Source: Prosthecobacter fusiformis (GTDB lineage Bacteria > Verrucomicrobiota > Verrucomicrobiia > Verrucomicrobiales > Verrucomicrobiaceae). Taken from it: a stretch of DNA of 64,000 nt. Position 1 is the first letter of the stretch; every line of letters begins with the position of its first letter. Location of the stretch: positions 1 to 64,000 of the forward strand of contig NZ_SOCA01000002.1 of the NCBI RefSeq assembly GCF_004364345.1, in the 5' to 3' direction. The notes beneath the pieces were generated by a model. The model did not search any database, had not been told where the DNA came from, and saw nothing but the letters and a program-made list of their open reading frames with translations. This document shows, one piece after another, positions 17,292-27,232 of the stretch. Position numbers and translations under genes: made by a program.

Positions 17292-18407
17292 TCAAGCCCG
17301 TGGCGCTTCCACGCTGCGGATCACACTGTCCAGCACCTGGTCCACCGTCTGGCCAGAGATGGCTACTTCCGGCGTCAATGAAATGCGATGACGGAGCACA
17401 GGCAGGGCGGCGCGTTTGACATCACCGGGGGTGATGAAACGACGGCCTTCCAGCAGGGCATAGGCCTTGGCCACACGCACGAGGCTGATGGCTCCGCGTG
17501 TGCCAGCACCGAGGGCGATGGCTCCGTGGTGACGGGTGGCGCGGGTGAGGTTCACCGCGTAGGTGACCACACTGTCCACCGCTTCCACTTCAGCGGTTTC
17601 TTTTTGCGCCTGGAGGATGTCCTCCGTGGTGCACACGGGCTGTACCAGCTCAGGTCTCAGGCCGCGCCCACCGGCGGCGGACGACACGGATTTAACAATG
17701 GCGGCCTCCTGCTGCATGCCGGGGTAATCAATGAGGATCTTCAGCAGGAAACGGTCCAGCTGGGCCTCGGGCAGAGGATAGGTGCCCTCCTGCTCGATGG
17801 GATTCTGCGTGGCGAAGGTCATGAAGGGCAGAGACAGCGAGTAAGTCTCGCCATCAATGGTTACCTGCGCTTCCTGCATGACTTCCAGCAGGGCGGACTG
17901 TGTCTTGGCAGGCGCGCGATTGATTTCATCTGCCAGGAGCAATTGAGTGAAGACCGGTCCCTGGCGCACTCGGAAGCTCTGGCTGCCGAGGTCATAAAGT
18001 GTGTGTCCTGTGACATCCGAAGGCATCAGGTCCGGGGTGAACTGGATACGGCGGAATTCCGCGCCAAAGGTGCGGGCCAGTGCCAGCACCAGATGGGTTT
18101 TGCCCAGGCCTGGTTTGCCCTCCAGCAGCACGTGACCGCCTGCGAGCAGGGCCGCCAGCACCTGCTGAATGACCTCCGTCTGGCCGATGAAGACCTGCTC
18201 CACCGCCGCGCGGATCTGCTTCAGATAATGAACCGATGTCAGGGCTGCCGCAGGTGGCGGGGCATAATGCTGCGCCTCAGGCTCTGGCTTATAAACCGGA
18301 AGCTCAGGCGGTGCCGAATAAACAGGGGACTGCGGAGGCGGTGGGGCTGTATAAGCGGGTAGCTGAGGGGGCGGAGAATATGCAGAGTCCGGGGCAATGT
18401 CATTCAT
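17292..18407 (-). CDS. MoxR family AAA+ ATPase
   Basis: 371 residues. Walker A GKPGLGKT is at 97-104, Walker B LLLADEINRAP at 157-166, and sensor 1 FATQNPIEQEGTYPLPEAQLDRF is characteristic of MoxR. The first 55 residues form an unusual Pro/Tyr-rich tail with repeats of the type PPxLPxY (residues 12-50). That tail may be a flexible protein-binding arm and is not part of the normal MoxR core of about 310 residues. First gene of the MoxR-DUF58 unit; cytoplasmic. Confidence 0.93.
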   Translation of the reverse strand: MNDIAPDSAYSPPPQLPAYTAPPPPQSPVYSAPPELPVYKPEPEAQHYAPPPAAALTSVHYLKQIRAAVEQVFIGQTEVIQQVLAALLAGGHVLLEGKPGLGKTHLVLALARTFGAEFRRIQFTPDLMPSDVTGHTLYDLGSQSFRVRQGPVFTQLLLADEINRAPAKTQSALLEVMQEAQVTIDGETYSLSLPFMTFATQNPIEQEGTYPLPEAQLDRFLLKILIDYPGMQQEAAIVKSVSSAAGGRGLRPELVQPVCTTEDILQAQKETAEVEAVDSVVTYAVNLTRATRHHGAIALGAGTRGAISLVRVAKAYALLEGRRFITPGDVKRAALPVLRHRISLTPEVAISGQTVDQVLDSVIRSVEAPRA

Positions 18408-18470
18408 GGCAAGTGAGGCGCAGGATCAGAGGGGGAGAGCAGGAAACCTAGGGGAATAGGTCAACTAGGC

Positions 18471-21278
18471 TCACTTCTTCTCTTTGGGAAGCACTTTCAC
18501 GGCCACAGCACGATTTGCCATCAGGAACTCCTTGGCCAAGCCCTGAAGCTCTTCCTTGGTGATGCCCTGGAAATCGGTCAGCATGTTCTTTGCCCATTCG
18601 ATGCGTTCTGGATGCTCCTGCGGATTGCGCACGACGTTTTGCGACCAATAACGGTTGTCCCGGCGCATCTGCTCCACCTGGGTCATCAGGGGTTTTTGCG
18701 CACGCTCGAACTCGTCATCGGTGATCGGACCCTCAGCCACTTCAGCGGCGATTTTGATAACAAGCTCCGTGATGGAAGCGGCCTGCTCTGGTTTGCACTC
18801 GATCATGGCGGTCATGTAACCGTAGCCAGTGAAGGTATCGCTGGCCACATGGTAGCAGGCGGGGCTGTAGGTTTCTCCCAGCTCCTCACGCACCTTGATG
18901 CGCAGGCGGTCATCCAGCACGGAGCCCAGCAGGCTCAGGCGGCGGGTGCGCTTGATGTCCAGCATGTCATTGGTGGGCCAGTACATCGCAGCGATGGCTT
19001 TAGGGATTTCGGTATCGAAGGGCATGTCCTTGGTCACCGGACCCTGAGGGAAGGGGACTGAGCGCTCTTTTTCAAACTTCGGTTTTTCAGCGGCACGCTT
19101 CGGCAGTGCGCCCAGTGTTTTGGCCACGGCATCCAGGACCGCCTTGGGCTCCACATCACCGACGATGGAGACTTCCAGGTATTCTTCCGTCAGCGGCTTT
19201 TGCAGCCAGGCTGCCAGCTCACCCAGATTGCGCTTTTGCATCGTGGTGATAGGCGGGAAGCCAAAGCGGGGATCATCACTGTGGATGAAGGCCACGACCT
19301 TGTCCGCCATGATGCCTTCCGCCGTGTGCTGGAGCTGCACATACATCGGCTCCAGGTTCTTTTGGAACTGGCGCTGGGCCTCCTCACGATAACCCGGGGC
19401 GGTCATGTAGGCAGTCAGGAGTTGCAACTGGGCCTCCAGGTCTGCCGGGGTGGTGCGGCCGCTCAGCATGAAGGCTTCATCACCGACGCTGAAGTCCGTG
19501 CCCACGCTTTTGCTGGCGAAGATGCGGCGGATGTCATCCACGCTGTGCTCCTTCAGACCACCCATGATGAAGGTGCTCTGGGCAAAGGGGATGATGCCCT
19601 GCTGGCCGGCTGGAGTGCTGAGCTTGCCACCGCCAAAGTTGAGCGTCACCCGCACGGTGCCTTTTTCAAAAGGCGTCGGCTTGATGTTAACGCGGACGTT
19701 GTTTTCAAAGGTGGCCATCGTCAGCTCCAGGTCGCTTTCCACGGCCTGATGGATGATCTTCCCTGGGGTGCCAAACTCGGTGTAGGCAAAGGCGGCTGTT
19801 TCTTCCTGGACAGGGGCTTCCACAGGCTTGGCTTTGCTGTCGTTGTAAACGGTTTTGATCTGCTCGGCGGCATCGCCTTCCAGCTTCAGATTTCCGCCCA
19901 CAAAGATCTGCACATCGTCACCTTTCCAGGTTTCTGCCAGGGCTGCGTGGCACTCGTCCTTCTTCAGGCTGGCCAGGGCTTCCTTCACCCGTGCGAGGTC
20001 ATCGGCCGGGTGGGTGATCACCTTTTTGGCGGCCAGGATGCTGACCAGTCCGCTGGCCAGGTCACGGGATTTGCGGGAGTCGGCCTGGGCGGCACGCAGT
20101 TCCACAGTCTTCAGAAGGGAGGCCTTGGCCTCTTCAAACTCGGCATCGGTGAAACCGTGCTGCACGGCCCGGCGGATTTCGCTTTCCAGCAGTGTCAGGG
20201 TGGCCTTCCACTGGTCCGGGGCGCACTGGCCCATGATGCCGATGACCTCGACAAACTCCAGGTATTCATAGCTGTAAGATTCGCCGCTGATGAAGGGGGC
20301 GTTCTCCGCCTTGGCCAGCTTTGACAGGCGCTGGTTGATCATTTCATCCGCCAGGTCACGGACCATTTTTTCACGGCGGGTGGCCACGCTGTCCGGCTTG
20401 TTTTTGGCCGGGCGAAGCATCTCCACGGAGATGTCCACGGCTTTGGCTTCCATCTCCGTATGGAGCTTGGCGATGAGGCCACGGCCCGCGCTGATTTTGC
20501 CCAAGTTTGGATCTTCAGCATCCGTGCCGACGGGCTTGGCATCTTTGAAGTTTTTCTCGATCTCGGCCTTCACCGCCTCGACATCCTTGAAGTCACCCAC
20601 AGCGACGATGACGGTGCGCTTCGGTGTGTACCATTTGTTATAGAACTCCACAAAACGGGAGCGCTGCATCGTCTTGATAGTCTCCTCCGTGCCGATGGGC
20701 AGGCGGTTGGGCAGCAGGGAGTCTGGCAGGGCAAACTTGTAGCCTTCCAGCATCGTGCGGTAGTCAATGGAGTCCCGGCTGAGCTTCTCGCTCAAAATGA
20801 TGCCGCGCTCCTTGTCGATGTCCTTTTCACCCAGGGCCATGCCATCCAGGTAATCACGGAAAAGCTGCATGCCCTCGCCCAGCATGGAGGCTTCCACTTT
20901 CGGCAGCTCCAGCATGTAAACGGTTTCCTTGAAAGAGGTGTGGGCATTGGTATCCGCACCGAAGCCCATGCCCAGGCGCTGGAAGTATTCCACCATCTCA
21001 CCGCCGGGGAAATGACGGCTGCCATTGAAGGCCATGTGCTCCAGGTAATGGGCCATGCCCTGCTGGTCGTCCTCTTCCATCAGAGAGCCCACATCCATGT
21101 AGATGCGGATGCTGGCGCGTCCGGGGGGTTCTGCATTCGGCAGGATGACGTAACGCAGCCCGTTTTCCAGACTGCCAAACGTCGCCTTGGGATCAGGTTT
21201 CAGGTCGCTTTTTTCATGAGGCCATTCGGCAGCCGCAGAAAGACAGATCAGGAGCAGGGCACAGGTAAGTCGGATCAT
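18471..21278 (-). CDS. M16 family zinc metallopeptidase (pitrilysin type), exported
   Basis: 935 residues from ATG 21278, where the signal peptide starts (MIRLTCALLLICLSAAAE); an ATG five codons earlier is less likely. The inverted zinc motif HYLEH is at 77-81 with a downstream Glu in KERGIILSEKLSR. The length covers two M16 halves of two domains each; the C-terminal half lacks the zinc motif, as usual. These clam-shaped enzymes degrade small peptides in the periplasm. The gene is 63 bp upstream of moxR on the same strand, but a functional link is not evident. Confidence 0.92.
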   Translation of the reverse strand: MIRLTCALLLICLSAAAEWPHEKSDLKPDPKATFGSLENGLRYVILPNAEPPGRASIRIYMDVGSLMEEDDQQGMAHYLEHMAFNGSRHFPGGEMVEYFQRLGMGFGADTNAHTSFKETVYMLELPKVEASMLGEGMQLFRDYLDGMALGEKDIDKERGIILSEKLSRDSIDYRTMLEGYKFALPDSLLPNRLPIGTEETIKTMQRSRFVEFYNKWYTPKRTVIVAVGDFKDVEAVKAEIEKNFKDAKPVGTDAEDPNLGKISAGRGLIAKLHTEMEAKAVDISVEMLRPAKNKPDSVATRREKMVRDLADEMINQRLSKLAKAENAPFISGESYSYEYLEFVEVIGIMGQCAPDQWKATLTLLESEIRRAVQHGFTDAEFEEAKASLLKTVELRAAQADSRKSRDLASGLVSILAAKKVITHPADDLARVKEALASLKKDECHAALAETWKGDDVQIFVGGNLKLEGDAAEQIKTVYNDSKAKPVEAPVQEETAAFAYTEFGTPGKIIHQAVESDLELTMATFENNVRVNIKPTPFEKGTVRVTLNFGGGKLSTPAGQQGIIPFAQSTFIMGGLKEHSVDDIRRIFASKSVGTDFSVGDEAFMLSGRTTPADLEAQLQLLTAYMTAPGYREEAQRQFQKNLEPMYVQLQHTAEGIMADKVVAFIHSDDPRFGFPPITTMQKRNLGELAAWLQKPLTEEYLEVSIVGDVEPKAVLDAVAKTLGALPKRAAEKPKFEKERSVPFPQGPVTKDMPFDTEIPKAIAAMYWPTNDMLDIKRTRRLSLLGSVLDDRLRIKVREELGETYSPACYHVASDTFTGYGYMTAMIECKPEQAASITELVIKIAAEVAEGPITDDEFERAQKPLMTQVEQMRRDNRYWSQNVVRNPQEHPERIEWAKNMLTDFQGITKEELQGLAKEFLMANRAVAVKVLPKEKK

Positions 21279-21375
21279 GGTGGGTCTATACAAAGAACGC
21301 CGCTACAGGGAGACCTGTCGAGAAAAAGTCACATTTACTGCCGGGACCGCGAGAAAAGTTCTCGAAGCACGCCCC

Positions 21376-22650
21376 TCAAGCCCGAGGCCCCACTTGTTCG
21401 CGGGGGCGGATCATGAGGACCAGCACTACCGACAGGATGCAGATGCAGGAAAAGACGCCGAAGATCATGTTCAACGGCACGCCTTTATCCGACATGAAGC
21501 CGAAACCCCAGTCCGCCGCGCCGCCGCACATCATGCTGACAAAGTTCATGATGCCATAACCCGTGGCCCGCAGCTCCGGCCGGGTGATCTGGGAAAGGAT
21601 GGGCATGTTGTTGCAATCGAAGAACCCCCAGCCGATGCCGAAGAGGATCAGCGCGGCGATGGCCAGACCGAACGAGCCCAGCGATGGCGCATTGCCCACA
21701 CCGAAAAGCGCCGGGATGATGCAGAGCATGCCGATAGCACTCACATAGATGCGGCCGCGCGGTGTCTTCCGCATCCAACGGTCCGCCAGCCAGCCGCCAA
21801 AAATAGCGGACACCAGGGCGGCACCCTGCCAGTAAAGCGCGGCTGAGACGCCCGCCTTTCCCTGGCTGATGTTGAATTCCTTCTGCAAGATGGCTGGCAT
21901 CCAGTCACGCACCACCCAGGCCGCCAGGGCAGGGAGGGTGAAGTATAGGACCAGGAGGATGAAGGAAGGATTCGTAAACAGCTCCGTGATGGCGGTGCCG
22001 ACCGATGGTTTGGCCACAGGGCTGGCGATCTCCGCTGCGGTGCGTGGGGCATCCTTCAGCAGGAACAGCAAAGGCACCGCATATAAAATGCCGATGAGGC
22101 CGGTGATATCAAAGGCACCGCGCCAGCCAAAGTCCGGCCAGTCCGCCGCATAGCCTGCAAAGCCGCCCACCATGACACCGCAGTAAATGCCCATCTGATG
22201 TACACCCACGGCCCGTGAACGTGTGGGTCCGGTATGGAAATCGGCGATCAGCGCCAGCGCTGCCGGAATGTAAAATGCCTCGCTGACGCCCATGGCGGTG
22301 CGGGCCCAGTACAGCTCCTGAAAGCTGGTCACATGACCGGTCAGATAAGTGATGAGGGACCAGATGAAGAGGCTGCCGCAGATGGTATATTTGCGGCTGA
22401 AGCGGTCGGCGATGTATCCGCCAATGGGACTGAAGATGGCATACACCCATTTGAAGGAGGCCAGCATGTGGCCCCAGTTTTCCTCACTGCCGATGTCCGT
22501 GATCTCTCCCATCACCGAAGACTTCATCGAGGCGATCATCTGCCGGTCCAGGTAGTTCAGCAGCGCCACGGGGAAGAGCAGGCCGACGATCAGCCAGGCG
22601 GTGCGTGAGACGGAACTGGGTCGGGGATCCATCGGTTGGGACAGGTTCAT
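21376..22650 (-). CDS. MFS transporter
   Basis: 424 residues with about 12 membrane segments. The inter-helix signature GGYIADRFSRKYT (between segments 2 and 3) and LNYLDRQMIASM in the first segment resemble the anion:cation symporter branch (hexuronate/phthalate types). The substrate cannot be read from sequence. It diverges from a second MFS gene; the 200-bp gap (22651-22850) must carry promoters for both, but I see no clear boxes or palindrome there. Confidence 0.88.
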   Translation of the reverse strand: MNLSQPMDPRPSSVSRTAWLIVGLLFPVALLNYLDRQMIASMKSSVMGEITDIGSEENWGHMLASFKWVYAIFSPIGGYIADRFSRKYTICGSLFIWSLITYLTGHVTSFQELYWARTAMGVSEAFYIPAALALIADFHTGPTRSRAVGVHQMGIYCGVMVGGFAGYAADWPDFGWRGAFDITGLIGILYAVPLLFLLKDAPRTAAEIASPVAKPSVGTAITELFTNPSFILLVLYFTLPALAAWVVRDWMPAILQKEFNISQGKAGVSAALYWQGAALVSAIFGGWLADRWMRKTPRGRIYVSAIGMLCIIPALFGVGNAPSLGSFGLAIAALILFGIGWGFFDCNNMPILSQITRPELRATGYGIMNFVSMMCGGAADWGFGFMSDKGVPLNMIFGVFSCICILSVVLVLMIRPREQVGPRA

Positions 22651-22850
22651 AAGAGGTTGGGAAGGTTGCCATTAATCACATTCAGCCTGCACGGCAAAGC
22701 TCAAAGCGATGCCAATGCTTGACCTCAGGGTGCAGCTTCTTGCCCAGTCCCTACCGTCCTGACCAGCATAAAGTGCCTGTCTTTTCTTGTAACCAGTGAT
22801 GGAAAAAGATTCCAGCGGACGCTTACAGCAGAGTATCACAGCAGCCTCCC

Positions 22851-24164
22851 ATGAATCCAGCCACGACCAGCCTCGAAGAAGCCGCCGTTTACCGCAAGGT
22901 CACCTGGAGGCTGATTCCGCTGCTCTTCACCTGCTACATCCTGGCCTACATTGACCGGGTGAATGTGGGCTTTGCCAAGCTGTCCCTGAAGGCGGAGCCG
23001 TGGTTCAGTGATGCGGTCTTTGCCACCGGGGCGGGCATTTTTTTCCTGGGGTATTTTTTCTTTGAGGTGCCGGGGAACATCATTCTGCACCGGGTGGGAG
23101 CGCGGCTGTGGATCGCCCGCATCATGATCGGCTGGGGGCTGATGTCAGGTCTGATGGCGCTGAGTGACAGCGCGGCCTCGTTTTATACACTGCGCTTTTT
23201 GTTAGGCGTGGCGGAGGCGGGTTTCTTTCCCGGCATCATTCTTTACCTCACCTACTGGTATCCGCGCCGGTTGCGGGCGCGCATGGTGGCGCTGTTCATG
23301 ACTGCCATCGCCATGTCCGGCGTCATCGGCGGTCCGCTTTCGGGATGGCTGCTGAAGATTTCGGATGGCTGGCACGGGCTCGCCGCCTGGCAGTGGCTGT
23401 TTATTCTGGAGGCGATTCCCACTGTTTTGTTAGGCGTGGCCGTGCCGTTTCTGCTGGCCGACCGCCCGGCCAAGGCCAGGTGGCTGACCGAGGCTGAAAA
23501 GGCTCTGCTGGAAGGAAATCTGGAGGCCGATGAAAAGACGAAGGCCTCCGAAGGACATCAGGCCCATCGTGCGCTGGACGCCTTCAAGTCGGGCAAGGTG
23601 TGGCTTTGCTGCGCCATCTATTTCGGGGCCATCGTCGGGCTTTATGGCACCTCCTTCTGGCTGCCCCAGATCATCAAGGACAAGCTGACGCAGGATGACT
23701 GGCAGGTGGGCCTTTATTCCGCCTTTCCCTGGGGATGTGCGGCCATTGGCATGGTGCTGGTGGGGCGGCACAGTGACCGCACCGGCGAGCGCCGCTGGCA
23801 CATCGGCATCTCCGCTCTGGTCGCTGCGGTGGCCTTTGTCATCAGTGGTCTGCCGGGTCTGCCACCTTTGGCAGTGCTGGGCGTCCTGGCCATCGCCATC
23901 ACGGGGGTGATGAGCACGATCTCCTGCTTCTGGGCTCTGCCCACGGCCATCCTTTCCGGCACGGCGGCAGCGGCGGGCATCGCCTGGATCAATTCAGTGG
24001 GCAACCTTGCCGGTTACCTCAGCCCGGAAATGATCGCCTGGTTAAAGGAGCGTTATGATTTGCAGGCCGCCCTCAATGGGGTGGGCATCGCGCTGGCCAT
24101 CGCCGGACTGCTGGTGATCTTTGGCACCCGGGATCCGGTCACGGTTCAGGCACCCAAGGTCTGA
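22851..24164 (+). CDS. MFS transporter, ACS family (tartrate/phthalate-like)
   Basis: 437 residues, 12 predicted membrane segments. The start TWRLIPLLFTCYILAYIDRVNVGFA is the signature first helix of the anion:cation symporter family, and LRFLLGVAEAGFFPGIILYL is the conserved fourth helix. Such proteins import organic acids such as tartrate, phthalate or hexuronates with protons. The end overlaps the convergent SIS-domain gene by 19 bp. Confidence 0.92.
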   Translation: MNPATTSLEEAAVYRKVTWRLIPLLFTCYILAYIDRVNVGFAKLSLKAEPWFSDAVFATGAGIFFLGYFFFEVPGNIILHRVGARLWIARIMIGWGLMSGLMALSDSAASFYTLRFLLGVAEAGFFPGIILYLTYWYPRRLRARMVALFMTAIAMSGVIGGPLSGWLLKISDGWHGLAAWQWLFILEAIPTVLLGVAVPFLLADRPAKARWLTEAEKALLEGNLEADEKTKASEGHQAHRALDAFKSGKVWLCCAIYFGAIVGLYGTSFWLPQIIKDKLTQDDWQVGLYSAFPWGCAAIGMVLVGRHSDRTGERRWHIGISALVAAVAFVISGLPGLPPLAVLGVLAIAITGVMSTISCFWALPTAILSGTAAAAGIAWINSVGNLAGYLSPEMIAWLKERYDLQAALNGVGIALAIAGLLVIFGTRDPVTVQAPKV

Positions 24165-24925
24165 TAATACGGGGCCAGCCGCCGCGCGTGCTCATCATAG
24201 GCGGCTTCAAAAAGAGCGGTGGCCTTTTCCGGTCCCACCAATACGCCTGCGGTCAGCACTTTCGGGGGCTGGCCTGCCTGAGTCAGACGCTGGGCGACTT
24301 CCGCTTTCACCGCATTCACCAGAAGGCAGCCGCCGACGGTGCTGCCAGGTGCCACGGGAGTTTCCAGACCTTCGATCTTCACCATCGCATCTCCAATCGG
24401 CGCACCGGTATCCAGGACGATGTCGGCAAAGTCCTGGAGCTTCTTGCCGCCCGGATGCCGTGTGGTGCTGGCCTCCGCATGGTCTTTGGAAATCAGCGCC
24501 ACTACTTTCACCCCGCGCCGCTGAAACTCCTCCGCCATCTCCACGGGCACGACGTTGCAGCCGCTGGATGAAACCACCAGCGCGCTGTCTCCGGCTTTCA
24601 GGTCGAAGTTTCGCAGGATGCGGGCGGCCAGTCCGCTGACGTTTTCCAGGAACATGGCCTGCCGCTGACCGTTGGCACCGACGACGAGGTTATGAAATGT
24701 CAGGCTCAGCTCCACAATCGGATTGAACCCTGGAAACGAGCCATACCGTGGCCACATCTCCTCCACCAGGATGCGGCTGTGCCCGGAGCCAAACACATGC
24801 ACCATCTGCCCGGCCAGGATGGTTTTGGCAAACAGGTCCGCCGTCTCCCGGATGGCCGGGAGCTGGGCGCGGACGCGGTCAAGAAGGGCCGCAGAGCAAT
24901 CAAGATAAAGTTCAGCAGGTGTCAT
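24146..24925 (-). CDS. SIS domain protein (sugar phosphate binding, UPF0309-like)
   Basis: 259 residues from ATG 24925; a GTG three codons upstream is possible. A single SIS domain: VHVFGSGHSRILVEEMWPR (about 42-60) and DSALVVSSSGCNVVPVEMA (about 110-128) are the two phospho-sugar-binding strands, with the Ser-rich loop visible. Family members bind or isomerise phosphorylated amino sugars, but the substrate of this subgroup is not settled. Convergent with, and overlapping, the ACS transporter. Confidence 0.85.
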   Translation of the reverse strand: MTPAELYLDCSAALLDRVRAQLPAIRETADLFAKTILAGQMVHVFGSGHSRILVEEMWPRYGSFPGFNPIVELSLTFHNLVVGANGQRQAMFLENVSGLAARILRNFDLKAGDSALVVSSSGCNVVPVEMAEEFQRRGVKVVALISKDHAEASTTRHPGGKKLQDFADIVLDTGAPIGDAMVKIEGLETPVAPGSTVGGCLLVNAVKAEVAQRLTQAGQPPKVLTAGVLVGPEKATALFEAAYDEHARRLAPYYQTLGA

Positions 24926-25026
24926 TGCACCCACCCTGAATCAGAAGCGCCTCATCCGCCTCCAAAAAGTCGTTTTGTCATCGCTGAAGAGCGGTACTTC
25001 AGGAGCTCATGCTTACCGGGCAAGAA

Positions 25027-25056
25027 AAAACCCGCGCAGTGGCCTGCGCGGGTTTT
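25027..25056 (-). terminator. Rho-independent terminator after acs
   Basis: The stem AAAACCCGCGCAG/CTGCGCGGGTTTT (loop TGGC) read on the minus strand ends in a T-run, 27 bp past the acs stop. The A/T runs on both sides could also let it work for the plus strand. Confidence 0.9.
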
Positions 25057-25082
25057 GGACTAACATGAAGTGTGGATGAAGA

Positions 25083-27089
25083 TTAATCTTCTCCGCTGGC
25101 GGCAAGCTGGGCGATGACGCTGAGGTCTTCCAGGGTGGTGGTGTCCCCCTTGATGACTTCGCCTGCGGCGATCTGCTTGAGCAGGCGGCGCATGATCTTG
25201 CCGGAGCGGGTCTTCGGCAGGGCGGCGGCGAAACGAACTTCATCCGGTGTGGCCACGGGGCCGATGACTTTGCGGACGTGCTTCTTGAGCTCGTCGGCGA
25301 GGTCGCGACCGGTGGCGATGCCTTCTTTGACGGTGACGAAGCAGACGACGCCCTGGCCCTTCATTTCATCCGGACGGCCGACAACGGCAGCCTCAGCGAC
25401 GGAAGGGTGAGAGACGAGGGCGCTTTCCACTTCGGCAGTGCCGAGGCGGTGACCGGCGACGTTGAGGACGTCATCAATGCGGCCAATGATCCAGATGTAA
25501 CCGTCCTTGTCACGGCGGGCTCCGTCACCGGCGAAATACCAGCCGTCAAAGTCGTTCCAGTAAGTTTCCTGATAGCGTTTTTTATCGCCCCAGATGCCTC
25601 GCAGCATGGAGGGCCACGGTTTGCGGATGACGAGCTTGCCCTGTTCATCCTTGCCGACTTCCTGGCCGAGATCGTCCACGATGCCGACATCCACGCCGAA
25701 GAAGGGCAGGGTGGCGGTGCCGGGTTTGGTCGGCGTAGCTCCCGGGATGGGGGTGATCATGTGGCCGCCGGTTTCGGTCTGCCACCAGGTGTCCACGATG
25801 GGGCACTTGCTGCTACCCACCTGGGTGTGGTACCACATCCAGGCTTCAGGGTTGATCGGCTCACCCACGGTGCCAAGCAGGCGCAGGCTGGAAAGATCGT
25901 GCTTTTTCAGCCACTCATCACCCCACTTCATAAAGGCGCGGATGGCGGTAGGGGCGGTGTAGAACACGGTGACGGCGTATTCTTCGATGATCCTCCAGAA
26001 ACGGTCGTTTTCCGGCCAGTTCGGTGCGCCTTCATACATGAGGGAGGTGGCACCGAGGGAGAGGGGACCATAGACCATGTAGCTGTGACCGGTGACCCAG
26101 CCGACATCGGCGGTGCACCAGTAAACATCGTCATCGCGCAGGTCGAAGACGTATTTGCAGGTCATTTGGGCGTGCAGCAGGTAGCCGGCGGTGCTGTGCA
26201 GGATGCCTTTGGGCTTGCCGGTGCTGCCGCTGGTATAAAGGATGAAGAGAGGGGACTCGGAGTCCATCACGGCGGCGGCGCAATGCGCGTCCACGTATTC
26301 CAGCTCGCGGTGCCACCAGACGTCGCGGCCCTGCTCGATGTGCACATCCTGGCCGGTGCGGCGGAAGACGATGACGGTCTCTACCGGGGTGTCGTTGCCC
26401 TTGAGGGCATCGTCCACATTCTTCTTGAGGGGGACGACTGCACCGCGGCGGTAGCCGCCATCGGAGGTGATGACAATTTTGGCCCCGCAGTCAATGACGC
26501 GGTCCTTGATGCTTTCCGCGCTGAATCCGCCGAAGACCACACTGTGAATGGCACCGATGCGGGTACAGGCCAGCATGGCGATGGCGGCCTCCGGGATCAT
26601 CGGCAGGTAGATCATCACGCGGTCTCCCTTTTTGACCTTGTTGCGCTTCAGCACATTGGCGAAGCGGCAGACCTCACGATGGAGCTGCTGATAAGTGAGC
26701 ACGCGTTTTTCCCCGGGCTCGCCTTCCCAGATGAGGGCGGCCTTGGTCTTGTTAGGCCCCACGAGGTGGCGGTCCAGGCAGTTTTCGCTGACGTTGAGTT
26801 TGCCGCCGAGGAACCATTTCGCGTTCGGGCACTTCCACTCCATGACCTTGGTGTAAGGCTTCTGCCAGGTGAGCTCCTTGGCTTCGCGGCCGAAGAACTT
26901 GTCCGGGTGCTTGATGGATTCCTCATACATCCGGCGGTATTCCGCCATGCTGCCAACGCGGGCCTTTTTGGAAAATTCTGCGCTGGGTTTGAACACGCGG
27001 TTTTCCGTCATGATCGTCTGGGATTTGCCGGCAGGCTTCTTGGCAGCGGCTTTCTTCGGGGCGGGCTTGGCAGCTTTCTTTTTGCTCAT
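25083..27089 (-). CDS. acs: Acetyl-CoA synthetase
   Basis: 668 residues. ANL-family motifs: [12 protein letters not shown] (P-loop-like), WWQTETGG, the hinge region and the C-terminal acylation motif [12 protein letters not shown], whose Lys is the usual target of protein acetylation control. Activates acetate to acetyl-CoA through acetyl-AMP. The first about 24 residues ([22 protein letters not shown]) are a Lys/Ala/Pro tail like histone H1 or bacterial HU tails and are not part of the enzyme. An internal Met at residue 27 is a possible alternative start that would remove it. Confidence 0.96.
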   Translation of the reverse strand: MSKKKAAKPAPKKAAAKKPAGKSQTIMTENRVFKPSAEFSKKARVGSMAEYRRMYEESIKHPDKFFGREAKELTWQKPYTKVMEWKCPNAKWFLGGKLNVSENCLDRHLVGPNKTKAALIWEGEPGEKRVLTYQQLHREVCRFANVLKRNKVKKGDRVMIYLPMIPEAAIAMLACTRIGAIHSVVFGGFSAESIKDRVIDCGAKIVITSDGGYRRGAVVPLKKNVDDALKGNDTPVETVIVFRRTGQDVHIEQGRDVWWHRELEYVDAHCAAAVMDSESPLFILYTSGSTGKPKGILHSTAGYLLHAQMTCKYVFDLRDDDVYWCTADVGWVTGHSYMVYGPLSLGATSLMYEGAPNWPENDRFWRIIEEYAVTVFYTAPTAIRAFMKWGDEWLKKHDLSSLRLLGTVGEPINPEAWMWYHTQVGSSKCPIVDTWWQTETGGHMITPIPGATPTKPGTATLPFFGVDVGIVDDLGQEVGKDEQGKLVIRKPWPSMLRGIWGDKKRYQETYWNDFDGWYFAGDGARRDKDGYIWIIGRIDDVLNVAGHRLGTAEVESALVSHPSVAEAAVVGRPDEMKGQGVVCFVTVKEGIATGRDLADELKKHVRKVIGPVATPDEVRFAAALPKTRSGKIMRRLLKQIAAGEVIKGDTTTLEDLSVIAQLAASGED

Positions 27090-27232
27090 GGTGGGTTTAA
27101 ACGGACGGAATTAACGCAGGAAACTCCAGGCTACATGCAGCAATCGTGCACTGGCAATAGCAGAGTGTTGCAATCCACAGCCAAAGGTCTAACCTGCGAG
27201 CCCTCTTTCCCCCAACCAAGTACCTAACAACC

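Noticed and set aside
25278..27227. A 649-codon open frame opposite acs
   Set aside because: It is the antisense shadow of a clear acetyl-CoA synthetase in GC-rich DNA; its protein is Gly/Asp/His-rich and has no motif.
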